A DNA stretch of 34,246 bases from SAR202 cluster bacterium bin87 (GCA_002238825.1 MPNC01000022.1:1-34246), one strand, 5' to 3'; numbered from the stretch's first letter, positions 9,275 through 17,458 are shown. Notes: a model not told the origin generated them from the letters alone. Translations and numbers: made by a program.

Positions 9275-9332
9275 CGTTGCTGCGGACCGGGCGCAACCTT
9301 CCAATCACAACCGAAACAAAAGGAACCCAAGC

Positions 9333-10052
9333 ATGAAAATCGTGAAAACCGACGACAACCGCCCCATGACCCTGAAGGAGATCGAGATCTGCCAGCAGTT
9401 TGAGCAGAGCGACCGGTCCGGCCAGGCGCTGTGGTGGCCCATCGTGGCCCCCGGCGACCCCGTCCCCGGTGACCCCGCCTCCGACTGCCTGGTCCTGCTG
9501 GAGGGCAACGGCCGCTACGCCATCACCTTCCTGCACGGCCAGTGGTCCGTGCGGGACGGCGAGTGGTACCGCCACGCCGAGGACGGCGCCGTCACGCCGA
9601 TGGGCGACGTCCGGGAAGAAGCCTGGGAGGCGGCCATGTCCATCAAGGACCGGCTGTCGCAGGATCTGGACTTCGGCTGCTACGTGATCCCGGTGATGGT
9701 GTTCACCGACATGACCCCGGACCCGGACATCCTGGAGGAGATGCGGGGCAGCAGGGTACAACTGCTGTGGAGCCTGGACGACCTGGTCTCCCGGCTGGCC
9801 GACCTGCCCGACGGGGATCAGGTGCAGAAGCAGCTGGGCAAGCGGTTCATCTCCCGGGAGGTGGGGACGCTGAGCCGGCGGCCCGCGGCCGTCAGACCGG
9901 CCCAGGCGCCGAAGGCGGCGACCCTGACGGTGCGCGGCGGAGCGGTGACGGTCCGGGACGGAGACGAGGTCCACATCGATATCCACCTCCACTTCACCAT
10001 CACTGCACCCGGCGATGGCGACGACCCGTCGCTGAACGTGCGGGTTCAGTAG
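9333..10052 (+). CDS. NERD-like protein with degenerate active site
   Basis: A 239-residue protein with AAAGGAA upstream of its ATG. It aligns with the NERD protein at 6109-6825 without gaps around the active site: Asp51 is kept (SDCLVLLEG against LDFAVWVEG), but the QVKGG segment is replaced by TFLHGQ at 65-70, so Gln65 becomes Thr and Lys67 becomes Leu. Shared downstream are DGEW and YVIPVMVFTDMTPDPDI. The unique C-terminus carries VRDGDEVHIDIHLHFTITAP. Loss of both key residues indicates a non-catalytic paralogue, perhaps a regulatory or structural partner of the NERD-helicase pair. It ends just before a strong terminator hairpin. Confidence 0.7.
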   Translation: MKIVKTDDNRPMTLKEIEICQQFEQSDRSGQALWWPIVAPGDPVPGDPASDCLVLLEGNGRYAITFLHGQWSVRDGEWYRHAEDGAVTPMGDVREEAWEAAMSIKDRLSQDLDFGCYVIPVMVFTDMTPDPDILEEMRGSRVQLLWSLDDLVSRLADLPDGDQVQKQLGKRFISREVGTLSRRPAAVRPAQAPKAATLTVRGGAVTVRDGDEVHIDIHLHFTITAPGDGDDPSLNVRVQ

Positions 10053-10063
10053 CGTCCCCGCAC

Positions 10064-10099
10064 GACTGGCCGGCGCTCACCGCGCCGGCCGGTCGTTTC
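10064..10099 (+). terminator. Strong hairpin terminator after the NERD-UvrD cassette
   Basis: GACTGGCCGGCGC (10064-10076) and GCGCCGGCCGGTC (10082-10094) form a 13-bp stem with one G-U pair and the loop TCACC, followed by GTTTC. It starts 12 bases after the stop codon of the pseudo-NERD gene and probably marks the 3' end of the cassette, although the T tract is short. Confidence 0.6.
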
Positions 10100-10171
10100 G
10101 CGCGTCGACAGCTGGTACGCGTGGAACCGGCGTCGGGTCAGTCCAACGCGCCCGAGCATTCGCTGCGCGCC

Positions 10172-10204
10172 GTCCTCATCACCGTTCACGACGGTGATGA
10201 GGAC
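10172..10204. repeat. Perfect 14-bp inverted repeat
   Basis: GTCCTCATCACCGT (10172-10185) and ACGGTGATGAGGAC (10191-10204) are perfect arms around TCACG. There is no T run on either side, so it is not an ordinary terminator. It lies between the cassette terminator and brnT and could be an operator, a recombination site or a structured RNA element. Confidence 0.75.
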
Positions 10205-10358
10205 GAGGTGCCCCCGCCGATCATGGTGCAGGGCCAGTAGCCGCAAAAGGATGCCCGGGCCACCGCTTTCCACTTTGCCTGGGCGCGTGTGGCGAATCAT
10301 GCGTTCCTAAGTGTTAGAATGTAACTACAGATATGCACATACAATAAGGCGGGTTTTG

Positions 10359-10649
10359 GTGCAGTGGATTTGGGACCCGGAAAAGAACGATGAGAACTGG
10401 CGCAAACACCGCATTTCATTCGACACGGCCAGGCTGGTGTTCGACGACCGGCTGCATATATCGATTGAGGACCCCTACGAGGATGAGCCCAGGACCCGCA
10501 CCTTCGGCATGATTGGTCAGGTCCTCGTTCTGATGGTTCACACGTGGCCGGAAATCGGTTTGCGCGGAGAAGAACTGCCTGGCCGCATTATCAGCGCTCG
10601 AAAGGCCACCCAGCGCGAGAGGGAGGAGTATGAAGAACGAAGACGCTAG
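10359..10649 (+). CDS. brnT: BrnT-family ribonuclease toxin
   Basis: The expected family start (short segment, then WDPEKNDENWRKHRISFDTARLVF) places the start at the GTG at 10359, after a weak AAGGCGG site, giving 96 residues. An open frame from 10311 adds 16 unmatched residues. Family hallmarks are the KH.I.F..A..VF.D block, EDPYEDEPRTRTFGMIG, and the C-terminal RIISARKATQREREEYEERR. BrnT is a type II toxin that inhibits translation by cutting RNA. Its stop overlaps the antitoxin gene start by 20 bases, typical of co-translated brnT-brnA. Confidence 0.92.
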   Translation: MQWIWDPEKNDENWRKHRISFDTARLVFDDRLHISIEDPYEDEPRTRTFGMIGQVLVLMVHTWPEIGLRGEELPGRIISARKATQREREEYEERRR

Positions 10650-11190
10650 TCTGACCGACGAGCAGCGGGCTGAGCTGGCAGCTTTGGCCGAGCTTCCGGA
10701 AGACGAGATTGACACCACTGATATTCCCGAGGTTTTGGACTGGTCCCACGCCCGCCGCGCCGACCTCTACCGGCCGGTCAAGCAACAGATCACCCTGCGG
10801 CTGGACGCTGACATCGTGGCCTGGTTCAAGGAACGTGCTCCGAGCGGTCGTGGCTATCAGACCGATATCAACCGTGCTCTGAGGGAACACATGGACCGGG
10901 TCTCTTGGTGGGAGGCGATTCCCGCTTCGTGGAAGGCCGTGGACGCCGTCGAGTGCGTCCATGAGCAGGGCGACGCGAAGTGGGTGTTCCGTGGTACGTC
11001 GGTACCGGTGTCCACCCTATCCTTGGAACTGAAAGGGGGCGCAACGCTGGAGCGCTATCTGGCGGAGCACCCTGGTGTCGACCGGCAGAAGGCCGAGGCG
11101 ATGCTGGATTACCCGGCAGACCTCATGGGGATGCTGTTCGCGTCAGGACGGCCGGAAACCTGGCCAGCGGCGGCATGGAATAACTCCTGA
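10630..11190 (+). CDS. brnA: BrnA antitoxin fused to a DUF433-like domain
   Basis: A 186-residue protein whose ATG overlaps the end of brnT; GGGAGGAG precedes it. Residues 32-90 are a typical BrnA (IPEVLDWSHARRADLYRPVK, QITLRLDADIVAWFK, GRGYQTDINRALREHM), a ribbon-helix-helix that neutralises BrnT and represses the operon. BrnA proteins usually stop soon after. Here residues 105-170 continue with VFRGTSVPVSTLSLELKGGA, LERYLAEHPGV and QKAEAMLDYPADL, the pattern of the DUF433 helix-turn-helix domain found in other antitoxins. The result is an antitoxin with two candidate DNA-binding modules. Confidence 0.88.
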   Translation: MKNEDASLTDEQRAELAALAELPEDEIDTTDIPEVLDWSHARRADLYRPVKQQITLRLDADIVAWFKERAPSGRGYQTDINRALREHMDRVSWWEAIPASWKAVDAVECVHEQGDAKWVFRGTSVPVSTLSLELKGGATLERYLAEHPGVDRQKAEAMLDYPADLMGMLFASGRPETWPAAAWNNS

Positions 11191-11512
11191 TGATTGGCGT
11201 GTGCTCATAGTTTCCGTCGCCCAGTTTCGGTTGACCATGTCCGAACTCCGGATTCAGCGGCTTCTGGTCAGGCAAACGATGTGCTGGGTCGACCTTCCCG
11301 TTGGGGCGGAGAGGACATCTCCGTTCCGCGACCAACGCAGGTTTGCGCGCCGCGTCTGATGTTTCCAACGACAGCGATATCATCACGAGGGGGCCGCCTC
11401 GGGCTCGCCCCTGTCATCCTGGCAGGTGGTCATACCGGAAGCAGCGTCCGGGCGTTGCTTCCAGCACCAGCAGTCCGGACGTGACCATTAACGGCCCACG
11501 GCAGGACCTGGA
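11191..11512. other. Convergent intergenic spacer
   Basis: This stretch lies between brnA (plus) and the DUF2513-like gene (minus). I see no convincing gene. The sequence CGAGGGGGCCGCCTCGGG near 11385 is locally self-complementary but lacks a T run. Bidirectional termination is expected here but not demonstrated. Confidence 0.4.
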
Positions 11513-12079
11513 CTATTCGGCTGAACCGGCTGCGACGTAAGACCTGGCGGCAGTTTGTTCCGTCGGGATTAATTGCTTGGCTGCTTCCGTCACCACCTGC
11601 ATCATCACCGGCAGTCCCCATTGTTTGACAGCTTCCACGGCCTTGGCTTTGACCGAGGGATTGTTGAGGTTGTCGATGAACTCCTTACCAGCGTAGGTCA
11701 GCCTCGCGGGTCGGAGCTCGGATGAAACATTCGGGTCCTGTCCGTGGGATGGCGGTCTTCGTGCCTTGTTCAGCATTCGTGCTATTTGTTCATGCGCGAC
11801 CTCGCTGAAGCGTCGGGTCGTAACTGCGTCTTGCGGATCCGGGCTCCAGCATTCGACGAAACCGCGGTCGATGGCAAACCCGACGTGGTATCTCCAGGCA
11901 TCGACGTTGACCTCAGGCATACCGGGCAGATCCCAGGGTTCGACGTCGATCATTTTGCTGTCATCCTCGCCAGAGGTCTTGAGCCACGGCAGGATGTGAT
12001 AGCCGTCCATGGCTTCGAGGATCTGCTGGAACGTATCCAGGTCGAACTCGGTGCGGTCCACGTTGAATCCGCTTGGCAT
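11513..12079 (-). CDS. DUF2513-like protein
   Basis: A 188-residue protein; GGAGG stands before the ATG at 12079. The core WRYHVGFAIDRGFVEC, then RLTYAGKEFIDNLNNPSVKAK, and a helical end (WGLPVMMQVVTEAAKQL) fit DUF2513, a family seen in phages and mobile islands whose members carry LTxxGxxFLD followed by a helical tail. The gene starts 18 bases after the stop of the 1186-residue gene on the same strand, so the two form an operon. Function unknown; the pairing suggests a small partner or modulator. Confidence 0.6.
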   Translation of the reverse strand: MPSGFNVDRTEFDLDTFQQILEAMDGYHILPWLKTSGEDDSKMIDVEPWDLPGMPEVNVDAWRYHVGFAIDRGFVECWSPDPQDAVTTRRFSEVAHEQIARMLNKARRPPSHGQDPNVSSELRPARLTYAGKEFIDNLNNPSVKAKAVEAVKQWGLPVMMQVVTEAAKQLIPTEQTAARSYVAAGSAE

Positions 12080-12097
12080 GAAAGACCTCCGCTGGCT

Positions 12098-15000
12098 TTA
12101 CTCGTCCAGGATGGATACATCGAACTGCCCGTTGGCGAGCAGGATTTCCAGCGCGCGCTCGGCGTTTTCGTGCACTTCCGGTTCGGCGCTGGTCAGACCC
12201 GCGTTCAGGATGCGTTTCGCGGGTTCGGGAGATACGTACGCGTCGCTCTGGGATTTCTCCACCAGCTGGGCAAAGCATGCGACGGCTTTGCCGGTGTGCT
12301 CCGGGATCAATTGCGATAACGCTGCCCAGGGTTGCCGGAAGGAACCGCGGTCGATCTGGCATACGTCCAGGGCGCGTGAGTAGGCCTCCAGCCGCCATTC
12401 GGCGCTGAGGCAGTCGGCCCCCAGCCAGGCATCGAACCGCGCCAACTCGGTGGGGTCGCCCACTTCAAGGCGCCACTCGAAGAAAGCCTCATACCGGCTC
12501 TTTACGGCTTCGTCCAGTTCTCCTTCGTGGTGGCACAGGATCCGTCCCACGTTTTCGAACAGGCCCGCCCATTGCTGCCGTCGTCCAACGGTGGCCAGGT
12601 AGTAACTTTCCAGCGGACTGCCGTCTCCCAGCAGCGGAAACATTCCGCTGGCGTGATATACGAGCAGTCGCTGGCCAAGGGTGTCCAGCACCCGGGAAAG
12701 CGAGGGATCCTGTTCGGTGTGAGCCGGTATATTCTGTGCCGCGAAGGCGAAGTCGTCCTCGAAGATCCCAAAGAGTCGGCGGTGGGGGTGATGATAGTGG
12801 AGGAAAATGCCGAATGGGGCGACCCAGTTGTGCCAGACGCTCCGCGGGAAGAAGTCGGACTTACGGGCCAGGGCCCAGGATTCATCCATGGCTAGGGCAT
12901 CCAGATATCCGATGCCCAGAATAGCCCTTTCCGGAGTGGTCAGCGGATACTGAGCAGTTGGAGAGAATCGGCCCTCCAGGGTCGCCGTGATTGCCGCAAC
13001 ATCGGCCTGCGGATCATGATTCCGCAGCCACCGACCAAACTTCAACAGGTCGGCCAGCGCACGGCTTCTGGTATTGCCGATGGCTCTCCTGAACGCGTCT
13101 TCGTGTCCCGAGAACGCCCTCCGGTCCTCGTCCAAGGGCCAGTCGTGTTCGGTGCACAGCGTGCCGAGAAGAATGGACAACCTGTCTCGGGCGACCAGCG
13201 GCATGGCGAGTCCGTTTTCCAAACCCACCGAGATCACCTTGCCCAGCAGGTCGCCAACCGCCCGGCGGCAGTCGCCCCAATAGGGATTGTTCCTTGTCCG
13301 GTCGCTGGGTTCGAGGCTGGGCTGGCGCTCCCGATCTGGGTGTGAGAGCACCCATTCGCAGAATTCCAGCCATCGGTCGAGATCACTTAGATCCTGCGCT
13401 TCAACTCGAGAGTTCATTGCGCCGAGCATCTTGCGGACGTAGATGGGGCGTTCGATCCGGTGCCGGTTTCCGAGCCAGAAATGCAGGCGGTCGGGAGTTG
13501 GGATTACCGCCTGTTGGAACAGTTGCCCGAATGCGTCCGACAGCGCGTCAATGGTGACCTCCGCCAATTGGTCTTCCGCATCGTTGTGCTCCTCATCCCA
13601 GTTGTTGATGTAGGACAGCAGGTCTTCGTCTTCCAGGCCGGCCAGTTCTTCAACGGAAATGGGGCTGTGTTCGCTGATCATGCCTGCTCGCATGGGCCCA
13701 ACCGGCATGTAATCCTCATCTGAAACGGATATGCCTGCCTCTTTCTCCAGGTCCTGGAGGTAGTCCCGATACTTTCCGAAGAGTACGTTCCGGAACGGCT
13801 GCAACTGCAGCCGGTGGAAGTTGCGTCGACGTCGTTCGAACAACTCCTCGGTGTAGTGCTCGCCCATAGACCTGCGGGTTGCCTCGCGGTCCGGTCCGTC
13901 CAGGATGGCTTCAAAGATGGGAGTCAGTTCCTCCTCAGTGAGCAGGTCATGGCCCAAGGTCTCGCAGGCGGAGCGCAGCATCTGCTGGAACTCGTAGTGG
14001 TATTGACGGTGACCATGATCCTGGTGTTGGAGGATCTCCTGCCGTATCCAGGGTTTCGTCCGCTCATCGGGGTGCAGCGCGTAGAGGTGCTGGCGCAGCC
14101 GTCGGAAGATCCTCCACCGCCGGTTGCGCAGTTCCTCATCCAGTGCTGCGGCCGAGTCTGGATCTCTCTCCCACACCTGTTCACAGGCGTACGTCGTTGC
14201 GAACACGAGGGTCTCGCTTGGTTGCAGCACCGTATCCGAAGGACCGTCCAGGCGCTGATACCAAATTTGCGAATAGTCGTCATCTCCGCCCTGGTCAAGT
14301 TCATCCTGGTGAAGTGTCTGCCGGATCAATCGGTTCACGGCGGAGATGAGGAGGCGTGCGCTCTGATAGGGTTCTGCGGCGGCGAGTTGTCGAATGCCTT
14401 GTTCCATCAGCTGCATATAGTCCCATCGATCCAGGCGAGGGAAAGGTTGCAGTGCGGTCGTCCAGTCGTGCGGATTTTGCTTCCGCAAGGTCTCTTTTGC
14501 ATCCTGCTCAGGGTCCGGGGCGAAATACACGATCTTCTTGGTGAGCTCCAGCGCGGCCGCGGTTTGCCCTTCGTCGGTCCAGTGAGCCAGAAGTTCGACC
14601 AGCCGGTAGGACAGGATTGGCGTGACAGCGCGCGTACAGCGGATCACTTCAGGCAGCAGTTGCGCCGATTGTTCCCCGGGGAATTGCCGCGCGATGTCCA
14701 GTATTTCGTCGGAGATACTCGGGTTGTTGAACCTCGGCAACTGCTGCACAATCGCTATGACTTCGTCAGGGTCCAAGGCCGCCATCCTGGCCAGGTATCG
14801 CATTGGCCACCAGGAAGGTACATGGACCTGTCCATCATCCAGTTCCTGGATGCTGGGAGGATGTGCGAAATATCCTCGTTCTTTGAGAATCTCCACCCAG
14901 GACGGATCGGATGCACGGTTGAAGAAGAACGCGTAGTTTGCCCCCCGGCGGTCGATCAGCTCGAAGATGCGGTTCACGTCGGCGGTGGTTCTGCCGGCGT

Positions 15001-15658
15001 TGTCCAGGATTGACTGGATTTCCTGCTGGTCCTGGGCGGTGATGGGTGCCAGCAGGTCCAACACGGTTCTCTCCAGAGTCCCCAGACAAGCGTCAAAGGC
15101 CCCTTCATCGTCAGACTGGTGGTGTGCGAACGATTCCAGTTGTCGCCACAGGCGTACTATTGCGTCCCGTCTCCGGTCGCGCGTAGCGCTGTCCATCTGG
15201 CCAGCCAGAGGATCGACATTTGCCACTGCACCCTGGATTTGTTCACTACGGGTCGGCTGCTGGCTCAACCTGAAATACGCCGCGACCTCCCGCAGAGTCC
15301 TGGCCAGGCGGCGGTCTATCTCTTGGCCTTCCCATCCGTCAGGGTAGCGCTCCAGGTCCTTGGCGATGAGAGCGTTCAGCTCCCTGCGTTTGCCCTGGAA
15401 ATCGGTTCGGCTGCCGGCGGGCAGATTGCTTTCCCCTAGAGCCCTCGGCAATTTTTCCAAGAGCTCGCGCAGCGACTGTGCAGCTTGCGAGAACCGGTCA
15501 GGGTTGTAGGGGTTGTTGACCGCGTAGAGGGCTCCAAGGTACCACTGGCTCAACCGGTACCGGTCTGTATCGTGCCTCTGGAGTGCACCAACGACCGTCC
15601 GTTGTGACGCGGAAAGCTCAAGAGGCGTCACCGCTCTGAATTCCCGGGAATCTTCCAT
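12098..15658 (-). CDS. Very large helical protein of unknown function (1186 residues)
   Basis: One intact frame from the ATG at 15658; no strong Shine-Dalgarno site is seen. I find no Walker motifs, nuclease motif, signal peptide or membrane segment. Nearly the whole sequence is amphipathic helix rich in Leu, Arg, Glu and Trp, in a pattern suggesting HEAT/ARM-like repeats. The N-terminal 75 residues contain YRLSQWYLGALYAVNN, NPDRFSQAAQSLRELLEKLP, which resembles an N-terminal module I associate with large bacterial island proteins having AHSLREL-like motifs. It is transcribed with a DUF2513-like gene and has a decayed fragment about 100 bases upstream. Plausible roles are a scaffold or sensor in a defence system; this is inference. 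Confidence 0.75.
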   Translation of the reverse strand: MEDSREFRAVTPLELSASQRTVVGALQRHDTDRYRLSQWYLGALYAVNNPYNPDRFSQAAQSLRELLEKLPRALGESNLPAGSRTDFQGKRRELNALIAKDLERYPDGWEGQEIDRRLARTLREVAAYFRLSQQPTRSEQIQGAVANVDPLAGQMDSATRDRRRDAIVRLWRQLESFAHHQSDDEGAFDACLGTLERTVLDLLAPITAQDQQEIQSILDNAGRTTADVNRIFELIDRRGANYAFFFNRASDPSWVEILKERGYFAHPPSIQELDDGQVHVPSWWPMRYLARMAALDPDEVIAIVQQLPRFNNPSISDEILDIARQFPGEQSAQLLPEVIRCTRAVTPILSYRLVELLAHWTDEGQTAAALELTKKIVYFAPDPEQDAKETLRKQNPHDWTTALQPFPRLDRWDYMQLMEQGIRQLAAAEPYQSARLLISAVNRLIRQTLHQDELDQGGDDDYSQIWYQRLDGPSDTVLQPSETLVFATTYACEQVWERDPDSAAALDEELRNRRWRIFRRLRQHLYALHPDERTKPWIRQEILQHQDHGHRQYHYEFQQMLRSACETLGHDLLTEEELTPIFEAILDGPDREATRRSMGEHYTEELFERRRRNFHRLQLQPFRNVLFGKYRDYLQDLEKEAGISVSDEDYMPVGPMRAGMISEHSPISVEELAGLEDEDLLSYINNWDEEHNDAEDQLAEVTIDALSDAFGQLFQQAVIPTPDRLHFWLGNRHRIERPIYVRKMLGAMNSRVEAQDLSDLDRWLEFCEWVLSHPDRERQPSLEPSDRTRNNPYWGDCRRAVGDLLGKVISVGLENGLAMPLVARDRLSILLGTLCTEHDWPLDEDRRAFSGHEDAFRRAIGNTRSRALADLLKFGRWLRNHDPQADVAAITATLEGRFSPTAQYPLTTPERAILGIGYLDALAMDESWALARKSDFFPRSVWHNWVAPFGIFLHYHHPHRRLFGIFEDDFAFAAQNIPAHTEQDPSLSRVLDTLGQRLLVYHASGMFPLLGDGSPLESYYLATVGRRQQWAGLFENVGRILCHHEGELDEAVKSRYEAFFEWRLEVGDPTELARFDAWLGADCLSAEWRLEAYSRALDVCQIDRGSFRQPWAALSQLIPEHTGKAVACFAQLVEKSQSDAYVSPEPAKRILNAGLTSAEPEVHENAERALEILLANGQFDVSILDE

Positions 15659-15756
15659 GATTTTTGTATCCGTACTCTTCGGTCGTATAGGAAAAGGTTG
15701 CCTGAAAATCGGCCGGACCGCAACTTTGATTATCGCGGGTCATACGGTCTCGTAAT

Positions 15757-15964
15757 TCAGCCCGCGCGGACCATCAATGAGTTCCCGCTCTCAGCCACAA
15801 CCAGGCCGTCCCAATCCCCTTCTGGACCGAGCTGCCGCTTGGTGTTGCGATCTCCGCACCTTTGCGGTGGCCATCACGAGTTGGCGCAACAACGCCGGCA
15901 GCTGATGGCGAGCGTCGAGGGTATCCGACCAGTTGATGATCACTGACGCGTCGAAAGGATCCAT
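15757..15964 (-). pseudogene. Decayed N-terminal fragment of a large island-type protein
   Basis: Joining three frames from the ATG at 15964 restores a coherent sequence: MDPFDASVIINWSDTLDARH, QLPALLRQLVMATAK, then GAEIATPSGSSVQKG, then DWDGLVVAESGNSLMVRAG. From memory this resembles the start of large STAND-like or helicase-associated bacterial proteins (W.DTLDAR..LP.L.R.L followed by a GWDG segment). At least two frameshifts are needed, and nothing of the body of the protein remains. It abuts the promoter side of the 1186-residue gene. Confidence 0.5.
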
Positions 15965-16043
15965 GCACTCAGTTTATCAGCGACGTTGTACGCAAGCAGA
16001 ATGTTGCAACGGGTACGTCCAACCATCTGGGCAGGGGCACTCA

Positions 16044-16376
16044 CTAACGAAAACGGTTCGCCAGGGAAGATCCTGGCAAGGTGAGATTCAGTATCATGGC
16101 CCGCACATTCAGACGTACCGTGCCGCCACGTACAACCTCTCCACCGTAGAGGGTTGGGCTCATCACCAGGGCCCAAGGCCGTATCAATCCCCATTCGGTG
16201 ACATGGCCGCGGCCGTCATGGCGAGCTGGTGTGACGTAGATGCCAATCAGTCGTTGACGGATTGCGTAGTGTATGCGGGCGGGATCCACTTCCAACTCTT
16301 CCGCCAACTGGGGCACCGACCGAGGGCCATGGCGCAGGCAGCGCCCGATCTGAAGGCAGAGGTGATCATACCCCAT
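16044..16376 (-). CDS. Small helix-turn-helix protein coupled to the recombinase
   Basis: A 110-residue protein whose ATG overlaps the recombinase stop codon in TGATG, implying translational coupling. Residues about 12-60 read CLRHGPRSVPQLAEELEVDP, ARIHYAIRQRLIGIYVTPAR, a good winged helix-turn-helix. A small DNA-binding protein tied to an integrase is often an excisionase or repressor; either role is inferred. The C-terminal half is not recognised. Confidence 0.55.
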   Translation of the reverse strand: MGYDHLCLQIGRCLRHGPRSVPQLAEELEVDPARIHYAIRQRLIGIYVTPARHDGRGHVTEWGLIRPWALVMSPTLYGGEVVRGGTVRLNVRAMILNLTLPGSSLANRFR

Positions 16377-17407
16377 CAGGCTTTTCTCTTCCGCTGTCCC
16401 TTGCGGGAATACAGTTGGGCGACGACGCTGCGTCCGGCGAACTGTGCGCCGACGTAACGGGCCACCGTTTGGGATGACTTCCAGCGGCCCACGGCCTGGA
16501 GCTGGGGCATGGTGGCACCGGCTTCGGCCAGGTCGACGGCCATGCCCACGCGGCAGCTGTGGCCGCTGTAGCCCTCCCCCAGGCCGGCGGCCAGGGCGGC
16601 GGCGGCGATGCGTTCGCTGATGGTGGCCGGCTTCAGGTCGAACACCTTCTTCTCGCCATCGTCCCCATCATCCCCGGTCAGCGGCTGTTGCTTGGGCCGG
16701 ACCAAGTCCAGCGCCTTCATGGTGGGCGGTCCCAGGTAGAGCACCACGCCCTCGCCCTCCTGGTCGGTCTTGGAGGAGGGTATGGTCAACCGGCCGGAGC
16801 CGTCCGGCTCGGTGGCGATGTGTTTCCATAGGACTGCGGCGGCTTCGGAACGTCGCAGCAGGGCGTCCCGCATCACCGAGATGAGGGCGATGTCCACTCG
16901 GCCGCGGTGTTGGGCGTTGGAGAAACGTTCCCAACCGCGGTCGGTCTTGCGCTGGATGCGGGCGGTGGCTCGGATCTTCTCCAGATCCTCGGCGGTGAGA
17001 GGGCGAGCCTGTTTCTCCTGTTGGCCCGCCTTCTTGGCGCGGTTGACGAAGCCCTTGATGATCATGGCCACCCGATCGTTGCAGGGGTTTTCAAGCTTCA
17101 TGAAACGGTGCTTGGCGGCGATGCTGGAAGCGTAGCCTCTCAGAGTGTTGGGCTTCTTGCCGACAAAACCCTGTGTGAAGATGAACGTGGCCACCGTATC
17201 TGGGTCAGCGGGTAGGGACTTGGAACCCCTTGCTTGGCACCATTTCTCAAAGAAAGCCCAGTGATAGTCCTGCTGATCACGGGTGCTCTCGGCGCGGCTC
17301 TCTTTGACGACCTCGTCAATCAGGCCCTCCATCAGCTCATGTACATTCGCTATGTTGGTGGGTGTGGTGAGGACCTCGGGCTCGGCTACCGGTACGGGTA
17401 TGGTCAT
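16376..17407 (-). CDS. Tyrosine recombinase / integrase
   Basis: A 343-residue protein; AAGGAAA precedes the ATG at 17407. The N-terminal half (25-130) is the SAM-like core-binding domain. The catalytic residues are visible: Arg185/186 in ALLRRSEAA, Lys213 in SSKTDQEG, H283-x2-R286 in GHSCRVG, Trp309 replacing the second His (GRWKSSQTVARY), and nucleophile Tyr318. Trp at that place is common in active members. It should cut and rejoin DNA by a 3'-phosphotyrosyl link, either as integrase of this island or as a resolvase-like enzyme. No attachment site or adjacent tRNA was seen. A basic tail (RKGQRKRKA) closes the protein. Confidence 0.9.
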   Translation of the reverse strand: MTIPVPVAEPEVLTTPTNIANVHELMEGLIDEVVKESRAESTRDQQDYHWAFFEKWCQARGSKSLPADPDTVATFIFTQGFVGKKPNTLRGYASSIAAKHRFMKLENPCNDRVAMIIKGFVNRAKKAGQQEKQARPLTAEDLEKIRATARIQRKTDRGWERFSNAQHRGRVDIALISVMRDALLRRSEAAAVLWKHIATEPDGSGRLTIPSSKTDQEGEGVVLYLGPPTMKALDLVRPKQQPLTGDDGDDGEKKVFDLKPATISERIAAAALAAGLGEGYSGHSCRVGMAVDLAEAGATMPQLQAVGRWKSSQTVARYVGAQFAGRSVVAQLYSRKGQRKRKA

Positions 17408-17458
17408 TTTATTTTCCTTCGGGATCAGCAGTTAAAACTAGCATCATGGCCCTGCCAC

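Noticed and set aside
8268-9992. 574-codon minus-strand frame
   Set aside because: It runs antisense across the helicase end and the pseudo-NERD gene, both of which have clear family evidence and ribosome sites.
13814-15013. Long open frame (399 codons) on the plus strand
   Set aside because: It is antisense to the 1186-residue minus-strand gene, has no ribosome site and no protein-like motifs; high GC leaves such frames open by chance.
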